Below, in pieces: positions 58,276 to 64,000 of a DNA stretch of 64,000 nucleotides. How positions within the stretch are numbered: position 1 is the stretch's first letter; the number at the start of each line of letters is the position of its first letter. Source of the DNA: Halobacterium wangiae (GTDB lineage Archaea > Halobacteriota > Halobacteria > Halobacteriales > Halobacteriaceae); contig NZ_CP089588.1 in NCBI RefSeq assembly GCF_021249345.1, forward strand, positions 3,038,001 to 3,102,000. The letters are read 5' to 3'. A model generated the notes under the pieces. It saw only the letters and a program-made list of their open reading frames with translations. It did not search any database and was not told where the DNA came from. The position numbers and the translations under genes are program-made.

Positions 58276-60270
58276 ATGGAGGAGTCGTACCCGTTCTCCG
58301 CCATCGTCGACCAGGGGGCGATGAAGCGGGCGCTGGTACTCAACGCCGTCAACCCCGACATCAGCGGCGTCCTCGTCCGGGGCGAACGGGGGACCGCGAA
58401 GTCCACGGCGGTCCGTGCCCTCGCAGACGTGCTCCCGCCAGTCGAAGTCGTCGCGGACTGTCCGTACCGCTGTCCACCGGGCGAGCGCGACCGGATGTGC
58501 GCCGAGTGCCGCGAACGAACGGACGCTGGCGAGCAACTCCCCGTCGAACACCGGCCGATGCGCGTGGTGGACCTGCCGCTGAACGCCTCCGAGGACCGCG
58601 TCGTCGGCAGCATCGACCTGCAGTCGGCGGTCCGCGAGGGGCGCCAGACGTTCGAACCCGGCATCCTCGCGGAGGCCAACCGCAACATCCTCTACGTCGA
58701 CGAGGTCAACCTCCTCGACGACCACATCGTCGACGTCCTGCTGGACGCGGCAGCGATGGGTGAGAACATCGTCGAACGCGAAGGCGTCTCCGTTCGACAT
58801 CCGGCGGAGTTCGTCCTCGTCGGCACGATGAACCCCGAGGAGGGCGAGTTGCGCCCACAGCTCCTCGACCGATTCGACCTGCTGGTGGACGTCGTAGCCA
58901 GCGGCGACGCCGACGAGCGCGTCGAGATCGCCGAGCGCCGGGAGCGCTTCGACGCGGACCCGGCGGCGTTTCGCGCGGCGTACGCCGACGAACAGCGCGA
59001 ACTGGCCGACCGGATCCGGTCGGCCAGACAGCGACTCACCGCCGTCGACGTCCCGACGTCGGTGTTGCACGAGGCGTCCTACGAGGCGGTCCGGCAGCGA
59101 GCGCACGGGATGCGGGCGGACATCGCCGTCAACCGCGTCGCGCGAACCATCGCCGCGCTGGACGGCGACGACGTGGTGAACGGCGCGCACGTGGCGGAGG
59201 CCCAGTACTTCGTGTTCCCCCACCGCGTCGAGGGCGTCGCCGAGATGTCCTTCGGCGAGGGCGTCATGTCCTCGGAGAGCGACGAAGAGGCGGTAGGCGA
59301 GGAGGACCAGGACGACGAACCCGAGGGCGACGACACCGCGGACACGGAGGGCGGCGGCCTCCCCATCGCGGAGGGCGAGGAGTCCTACGACGTCGACCGG
59401 ACCGCCATCGACCCGGAACGGGACCGGACGATGCGGGACGCGCTCGCGCGTCGGACCCCGTCGCGCGTCGCCGTCCGGAGCGGTCGCTACGTCCGCTCGC
59501 GGCTCCAGGAGGACGTCAACGACGTGGCCATCGACGCGACGGTCCGGGCGGCCGCACCCCACCAGCGGACGCGACAGCCCGAGGACCAGAGTGGCATCGT
59601 CGTCGAAGCACGGGACCTCCGGCAGAAGCTCCGAGAACGGACCGCGCGAGCGCTCGTCGTGTTCGTCGTCGACGCCAGCGGGAGCGTGATGAGTGGCCGC
59701 CAGATGATGGAGACCAAACGCGGCCTGCTGTCGCTCATCGAGGACGCCTACCGCGCCCGGGACCGGGTCGCCGTCGTCGTGTTCCGCGGCGAGAATGCGT
59801 TCACGCTCGTCGAGCCGACGCGGAACCACCGGATGGCCCGGGACGCCGTCTCGCGGTTGACCGTCGGTGGGAACACACCGCTTGCGCACGGACTCGTTGA
59901 GGCCTACCGCATCGTCGAACGCGAGAAGCGCCGCGACCAGGACCTGTACCCGCTGGTCGTCCTGCTGTCGGACGGCCAGTCGAACGTGGACTACCGCGAG
60001 GACGGCGACGCGAGGGAGGACGCGCTCCGCGCGGCGTCGCTGTTCGCCGACGCCGACGTCCCCTCGGTGTTCGTCGACACCGGCTACGAACTCGACACGA
60101 CGCCGGACGAGATCTGGACCGCACGGAAGGCCGAGCGGATGAAGCGCAAGCGCTTCGAGCGGAACCAGACGTTCGCGGAGACGATGGGCGCCGACTACCT
60201 GCCACTGGTCGAACTCCCGCGGGACACACAGCTCCCGACGGACCAGGACTCGGAGGGGCAGGAGGCGTGA
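58276..60270 (+). CDS. ChlI/ChlD-type ATPase with VWA domain
   Basis: A 664-residue fusion like magnesium or cobalt chelatase ChlID. Walker [10 protein letters not shown] is at residues 36-44 and Walker B region [12 protein letters not shown] near 141. An acidic linker (about 335-370) leads to a VWA domain with [14 protein letters not shown], the MIDAS DxSxS motif. No large chelatase subunit (CobN/ChlH) is seen nearby, so a metal-insertion role is not secure. It could act as a MoxR/VWA-like chaperone for a neighbouring enzyme. Start by TATA position. It shares long near-identical DNA with the next gene. Confidence 0.87.
   Translation: MEESYPFSAIVDQGAMKRALVLNAVNPDISGVLVRGERGTAKSTAVRALADVLPPVEVVADCPYRCPPGERDRMCAECRERTDAGEQLPVEHRPMRVVDLPLNASEDRVVGSIDLQSAVREGRQTFEPGILAEANRNILYVDEVNLLDDHIVDVLLDAAAMGENIVEREGVSVRHPAEFVLVGTMNPEEGELRPQLLDRFDLLVDVVASGDADERVEIAERRERFDADPAAFRAAYADEQRELADRIRSARQRLTAVDVPTSVLHEASYEAVRQRAHGMRADIAVNRVARTIAALDGDDVVNGAHVAEAQYFVFPHRVEGVAEMSFGEGVMSSESDEEAVGEEDQDDEPEGDDTADTEGGGLPIAEGEESYDVDRTAIDPERDRTMRDALARRTPSRVAVRSGRYVRSRLQEDVNDVAIDATVRAAAPHQRTRQPEDQSGIVVEARDLRQKLRERTARALVVFVVDASGSVMSGRQMMETKRGLLSLIEDAYRARDRVAVVVFRGENAFTLVEPTRNHRMARDAVSRLTVGGNTPLAHGLVEAYRIVEREKRRDQDLYPLVVLLSDGQSNVDYREDGDAREDALRAASLFADADVPSVFVDTGYELDTTPDEIWTARKAERMKRKRFERNQTFAETMGADYLPLVELPRDTQLPTDQDSEGQEA
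58555..58847 (+). repeat. Copy 1 of a near-identical tract shared by two ATPase genes
   Basis: Matches 60670-60962 at a constant offset of 2115 bases. Bases 58555-58619 are identical (65 of 65). From 58650 to 58847 there is one difference (58813 G, A at 60928). The neighbouring parts of the genes differ at many synonymous positions. Confidence 0.85.
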
Positions 60271-60342
60271 CCCGGACCCCGGCGGCACCCGAACGGCCGC
60301 CAGCCCAGCGACGCAGCAGTCGACAGACGGAGGACACAACCG

Positions 60343-61428
60343 ATGACTGACCACGACACGACCCAGACGACACGCGACGCCCGGGAGACAGCGAGCCAGA
60401 CGTTCCCGTTCACCGCCATCGTCGACCAGGAGGAGATGAAACGGGCGCTGGTGCTCAACGCCGTCAACCCCGACATCGGCGGGGTCCTCATCCGGGGCGA
60501 ACGGGGGACCGCGAAGTCAACGGCCGTGCGTGCGCTCGCCGACGTACTGCCGGACATCGAGGTGGTCGCGGACTGCCAGTACAGCTGTCCACCGGACGAA
60601 CGCGACCGGATGTGCGCCGAGTGCCGCGAACGGACGGCTGCCGGGGAGGACCTCCCTTCACGCTCCCGACCGATGCGCGTGGTGGACCTGCCGCTGAACG
60701 CCTCCGAGGACCGCGTCGTCGGCAGCATCGACCTCGAGCGCGCCGTCCGGGAGGGCGAACGCGAGTTCGAACCCGGCATCCTCGCGGAGGCCAACCGCAA
60801 CATCCTCTACGTCGACGAGGTCAACCTCCTCGACGACCACATCGTCGACGTCCTGCTGGACGCGGCAGCGATGGGTGAGAACATCGTCGAACGCGAAGGC
60901 GTCTCCGTTCGACATCCGGCGGAGTTCATCCTCGTCGGCACGATGAACCCCGAGGAGGGCGACCTGCGCCCCCAGTTGCTCGACCGCTTCGGTCTCGTCG
61001 TGGACGTGGAGGGTGTCAACGAGGTCGACGACCGCGTCGAGATCAGCCAGCGGCGGGCGACCTTCGAGGCCGACCCGGACGCGTTCCGCGCGGAGTACGC
61101 GGCGGCGCAGGCGGACCTCCGGGACGACATCGTCGGGGCGCGCGAGCGCCTCCCGGCCGTCGAACTCGGCGACGACGTCGCGAGACTCGTCGCGGGGATG
61201 AACATCGAACTCGACGTCGACGGCCACCGTGGCGACATCACGCTGCGACGCGCGGCGCGGACGCTCGCGGCGTTCGAGTCGGAGCCGGCCGTCTCGGCGC
61301 GGACGGTGCGTCGCGTCGCCAGGATGGCCCTGAACCACCGACTCCAGCGGCTCCCGTTCGAGGAGGAAGAGAAGGACGTCATGAGCGCCTTCCACGACGT
61401 CCGCCGCGAACTGGGGTTGGAGGACTGA
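60343..61428 (+). CDS. ChlI-type AAA+ ATPase
   Basis: A 361-residue ATPase close to the N-terminal half of the previous gene. Walker [10 protein letters not shown] and Walker [13 protein letters not shown] are intact. It has no VWA domain. The 72-base gap and same strand suggest one operon. The two may assemble as a heteromeric ring, the shorter one acting as the plain ATPase. A tract of about 200 bases is almost identical between the two genes, probably by gene conversion. Confidence 0.87.
   Translation: MTDHDTTQTTRDARETASQTFPFTAIVDQEEMKRALVLNAVNPDIGGVLIRGERGTAKSTAVRALADVLPDIEVVADCQYSCPPDERDRMCAECRERTAAGEDLPSRSRPMRVVDLPLNASEDRVVGSIDLERAVREGEREFEPGILAEANRNILYVDEVNLLDDHIVDVLLDAAAMGENIVEREGVSVRHPAEFILVGTMNPEEGDLRPQLLDRFGLVVDVEGVNEVDDRVEISQRRATFEADPDAFRAEYAAAQADLRDDIVGARERLPAVELGDDVARLVAGMNIELDVDGHRGDITLRRAARTLAAFESEPAVSARTVRRVARMALNHRLQRLPFEEEEKDVMSAFHDVRRELGLED
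60670..60962 (+). repeat. Copy 2 of the near-identical tract
   Basis: Second copy of the tract described at 58555. The identity includes synonymous third positions, which is not expected for old paralogues. Confidence 0.85.
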
Positions 61429-61550
61429 GGGTACCAGGGAGACAACCACACACTACGTTTCGAGAGGGATGTTCGTCGCGCCCGGGCCTGCTTCGTGCCG
61501 TGACGGGCAGTAACTCTCTGTTACTTCCACCGGCAATACTTACGTTTTAT

Positions 61551-61595
61551 AGTCAACTGTGCGCCATATTTATGGGTTGAGAAGTTGACTGTCAA
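61551..61595. promoter_or_regulatory. Promoter region with TTGAC palindrome
   Basis: AGTCAAC (61551-61557) and GTTGACT (61584-61590) are inverted repeats spanning a TATA-like ATATTTATGG. TTGACTGTCAA (61585-61595) is itself a perfect 11-base palindrome. The element precedes the first SDR gene (start at 61655) by about 60 bases. It may be an operator for the SDR operon. Confidence 0.6.
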
Positions 61596-61654
61596 TTGGG
61601 AACGAATAACAAACCCGTGGTAGCAGAACCGACGTTCGTTCCCGGTGACCACCA

Positions 61655-62476
61655 ATGCCACAGTACGACTTCGACGGCCAGGTCGCGTTCGTCACCGGTG
61701 CCGGACGCGGTCAGGGTCGCTCGCACGCACAGCACTACGCACGAAACGGCGCCGACGTCGTCCTCACGGACATCTGTGAGAACGTCGAGACCAACCCGTA
61801 CGACCTCAGTACGCCGGACGACCTCGAAGAGACGGCGAGTCTCGTCGAGGACGAGGGCCAGCAGGCGCTGCCCATCGAGATGGACGTCCGCGACGAGGCC
61901 GAGGTACAGGCCGCCGTCGAGGAGGCCCTCGACGAGTTCGGCCGCATCGACATCCTCGCGAACAACGCCGGCATCTTCAACGGCTCGGAGATGACCGAGA
62001 TGGACGAGCAGATGTGGGACGAGATGATCGACACCAACCTCAAGGGTGTCTGGCTCTGCTCGAAGCACGTCGGCAAGCACTTCATCGACCGTGGCGACGG
62101 CGGCAAGATCGTCACGACGTCCTCGACCGCAGGGTACGTCGGGACGCCGCTGAACGGCCACTACGTCGCCACGAAACACGGTGTGCGCGGGATGACGAAG
62201 ACGCTCGCCCTCGAACTCGCGGAGTACGACGTCAACGTCAACGCCGTCGCCCCGACCGGCATCGAGACCCCGATGATCTCGGGCTACGTCGAAGCCTACG
62301 GCGAGGAGACGCTCAACGAGATCGCGGAGATGACCGGCCCCTTCAACCTGTTCGGCGACGGCGGGATGATCGGCGCGGAGCACATCAGCGAGGCGTACAT
62401 GTGGCTCTCCAGCGACGCCGCTCGCTACGTCACCGGCATCACGCTCCCCGTCGACGCCGGATTCACCGCGAAGTGA
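61655..62476 (+). CDS. Mycofactocin-coupled SDR, copy 1
   Basis: A 273-residue SDR of the nicotinoprotein type. The cofactor loop reads GAGRGQGRSHAQHYAR, the GQGRSHA motif of the mycofactocin-coupled SDR subfamily, and DICENV follows the second strand. It has NNAGIFNG and the catalytic YVATKHG (YxxxK). It ends PVDAGFTAK. Members hold NAD tightly and pass hydride to mycofactocin. Its AUG follows a strong promoter region. The substrate alcohol is unknown. Confidence 0.92.
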   Translation: MPQYDFDGQVAFVTGAGRGQGRSHAQHYARNGADVVLTDICENVETNPYDLSTPDDLEETASLVEDEGQQALPIEMDVRDEAEVQAAVEEALDEFGRIDILANNAGIFNGSEMTEMDEQMWDEMIDTNLKGVWLCSKHVGKHFIDRGDGGKIVTTSSTAGYVGTPLNGHYVATKHGVRGMTKTLALELAEYDVNVNAVAPTGIETPMISGYVEAYGEETLNEIAEMTGPFNLFGDGGMIGAEHISEAYMWLSSDAARYVTGITLPVDAGFTAK

Positions 62477-62506
62477 CACCACCGACCGACCAGACAGCTC
62501 CAGACC

Positions 62507-63334
62507 ATGGTAGAATACGACTTCGGCGGCAAGGTGGCGTTGGTCACTGGTGCCGCCCACGGCCAGGGACGGTCGCACGCACAGCACTACGCGAGACACG
62601 GCGCCGACGTCGTCGCACTCGACCTCAACGAGAACAAGGACACCGTACCCTACGACCTGGGGACGAGCGACGAACTCGAGGAGACAGCCCAGATGGTAGA
62701 GGACGAAGGCCAGCAGGCCCTCACCGTCGAGGCCGACGTCTCAGAGGAGGCCGAGGTACAGGCCGCCGTCGAGGAGGCCCTCGACGAGTTCGGCCATATC
62801 GACATCCTCGCGAACAACGCCGGCATCGAGTCCATCGCGGAGGCCACGGAGATGAACGAGGAGACGTGGGACGAACTCGTCGACGTCAACCTCAAGGGCG
62901 TCTGGCTGACCGCCAAGCACGTCGGCAAGCACTTCATCGACCGCGGCGACGGCGGCAAAATCGTCAACACCGCCTCGACGTCCGCCTTCTCGGGCGTCCC
63001 CATCGGGAACGCACACTACGTCTCGGCCAAGCACGGCGTGCGGGGCATGACGAAGACGCTCGCCCTCGAACTCGCCGAGTACGACGTCAACGTCAACGCC
63101 GTCGCACCCACTGCCATCGACACGCCGATGGTGAGCGGCATGGTCGAGGCCTACGGCGAGGAGGTGCTCGACGAGGGCGCCGCGGCGCTCGCCGGACCGT
63201 TCAACATCTTCGACCCGGACGAGATGCTCGAGTCGAGGGACATCAGCGAGGCGTACATGTGGCTCTCCAGTGACGCCGCTCGCTACGTCACCGGCATCAC
63301 GCTCCCGGTCGACGCGGGGTTCCTCGCGAAGTGA
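62507..63334 (+). CDS. Mycofactocin-coupled SDR, copy 2
   Basis: A 275-residue paralogue with GAAHGQGRSHAQHYAR, DLNENK, NNAGIESI and YVSAKHG. It is 30 bases after copy 1. Differences from copy 1 lie mainly in the substrate region (residues about 90-110, 140-155 and 185-230), so it may use another alcohol. Several segments are nearly identical at the DNA level to copies 1 and 3. Confidence 0.92.
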   Translation: MVEYDFGGKVALVTGAAHGQGRSHAQHYARHGADVVALDLNENKDTVPYDLGTSDELEETAQMVEDEGQQALTVEADVSEEAEVQAAVEEALDEFGHIDILANNAGIESIAEATEMNEETWDELVDVNLKGVWLTAKHVGKHFIDRGDGGKIVNTASTSAFSGVPIGNAHYVSAKHGVRGMTKTLALELAEYDVNVNAVAPTAIDTPMVSGMVEAYGEEVLDEGAAALAGPFNIFDPDEMLESRDISEAYMWLSSDAARYVTGITLPVDAGFLAK

Positions 63335-63359
63335 CGACAGAGCGACTCGCCCAACAACC

Positions 63360-64000
63360 ATGCCAACCTACGACTTCAACGACAAGGTCGCGTTCGTCAC
63401 CGGTGCCGCCCACGGCCAGGGTCGCTCGCACGCACAGCACTACGCACGGAACGGGGCGGACGTCGTCGTCACGGACGTCTCGGAGAACATCGACACGGTC
63501 CCCTACGACATGGGGACGAGTGAGGAACTGGAGGAGACGGCGAGTCTCGTCGAGGACGAGGGCCAGCAAGCGCTGCCCATCCAGATGGACGTTCGCGACG
63601 AATCGGCTGTCGAAGCCGCCGTCGAGGAGGCCCTCGACGAGTTCGGCCGCATCGACATCCTCGCGAACAACGCCGGTATCGTCACCGTCTCCGACGCGAC
63701 CGAACTCGACGAGGCGATGTGGGACGAGGTTGTCGACACGAACCTCAAGGGTGTCTGGCTGACCGCCAAGCACGTCGGGAGACACTTCGTCGACCGGGGT
63801 GACGGCGGGAAGATCGTCACGACGACGTCGCAGGCCGGGATGACCGGCAACCCCGGAATCGTCCACTACGTCGCCTCGAAGTGGGGAGTCGTGGGGATGA
63901 CGAAGACGCTCGCCCTCGAACTCGCCGAGTACGACGTCAACGTCAACGCGGTCGCGCCGTCCGTCGTGAACACGCCGATGGTTCCGGGGATGATCGAGGC
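63360..64000 (+). CDS. Mycofactocin-coupled SDR, copy 3, cut by window end
   Basis: The first 213 residues of a third SDR. It has GAAHGQGRSHAQHYAR, DVSENI, NNAGIVTV and YVASKWG. It starts 25 bases after copy 2. It is closest to copy 1 in residues 60-85 (EDEGQQALPIQMDVRDE) and to copy 2 in the 50s. The C-terminus lies outside the window. Confidence 0.92.
   Translation, partial: MPTYDFNDKVAFVTGAAHGQGRSHAQHYARNGADVVVTDVSENIDTVPYDMGTSEELEETASLVEDEGQQALPIQMDVRDESAVEAAVEEALDEFGRIDILANNAGIVTVSDATELDEAMWDEVVDTNLKGVWLTAKHVGRHFVDRGDGGKIVTTTSQAGMTGNPGIVHYVASKWGVVGMTKTLALELAEYDVNVNAVAPSVVNTPMVPGMIE

Noticed and set aside
56191-60354. Single 1387-residue frame running through OYE and beyond
   Set aside because: Only the part from 58131 downward codes the OYE enzyme. 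The upstream part is antisense to the chelatase-like gene and starts without a promoter.
58276-61428. Cobalamin or bacteriochlorophyll chelatase
   Set aside because: No CobN/ChlH or other tetrapyrrole genes are in the window, so the specific name is not supported.

Overview
The window reads as chromosomal DNA of a halophilic archaeon (class Halobacteria). GC is high, almost every protein is strongly acidic, and AT-rich TATA-like boxes lie about 25-30 bases before many starts (leaderless transcripts). There are three HTH_10 (Bat-type) regulators, Tat-dependent lipoproteins, and several haloarchaeal small-protein families (DUF5789, XapX, DUF1328, PRC-barrel, rubredoxin-like). Genes are dense and often overlap by ATGA.

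Region by region. 1-15.1 kb is a mosaic of housekeeping and small genes: the 3' end of purD, two membrane proteins, a proteasome-like Ntn protein that lacks its catalytic residues, a Csp-like copper-binding protein, a DUF421/ion-channel pair, a GCS2-type ligase, a Bat-type regulator, a PHP phosphoesterase, a lipid kinase, an M14 hydrolase, an MscS channel and a ferritin-like protein. 15.3-18.8 kb is the sdhCDBA operon. 18.9-21.3 kb holds a divergent pair: an M14 peptidase and a RimK-type ATP-grasp fused to a retropepsin-like domain. 21.5-24 kb has a Tat-exported spondin/CHRD protein and a DNA glycosylase. 24-38.7 kb is an acyl-CoA region: a fused 3-hydroxyacyl-CoA dehydrogenase/enoyl-CoA hydratase, a MaoC hydratase, an alpha/beta hydrolase, an acyl-CoA synthetase, a Bat-type regulator, a complete Liv-type ABC importer and a KAS III-like protein. 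It is interrupted at 26.1 kb by tRNA-Glu with what looks like an integration scar. 39.5-47.9 kb carries a PQQ-type lipoprotein, an EamA transporter, a TPP enzyme next to an aldehyde dehydrogenase, a CIAO2/MIP18-like protein, another Bat-type regulator and a UspA protein.

The most notable part is 47.9-64 kb, an archaeal mycofactocin system. It has the creatininase MftE (divergent), a 41-residue precursor MftA ending IDGICGVY, the chaperone MftB, the radical SAM enzyme MftC and the glycosyltransferase MftF. Next come an electron-transfer flavoprotein set (EtfB, an SDR, FixX, Etf-quinone oxidoreductase, EtfA), an OYE/FadH-type flavoenzyme, a pair of ChlI/ChlD-like ATPases sharing an almost identical DNA tract, and three tandem SDRs of the mycofactocin-coupled type (the last cut by the window end). 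No MftD-like gene is visible. A plausible reading is that SDRs holding a bound nicotinamide oxidise alcohols using mycofactocin, the Etf/Etf-QO set passes electrons to quinone, and the products enter the aldehyde dehydrogenase, acyl-CoA synthetase and beta-oxidation genes of the same window. The link from mycofactocin to Etf is inference.

A repeated, partly palindromic element (core TTnACATGTnAA) lies before the acyl-CoA operons at 29.4 and 32.6 kb, with a weaker relative at 24.0 kb. This suggests a local regulon.
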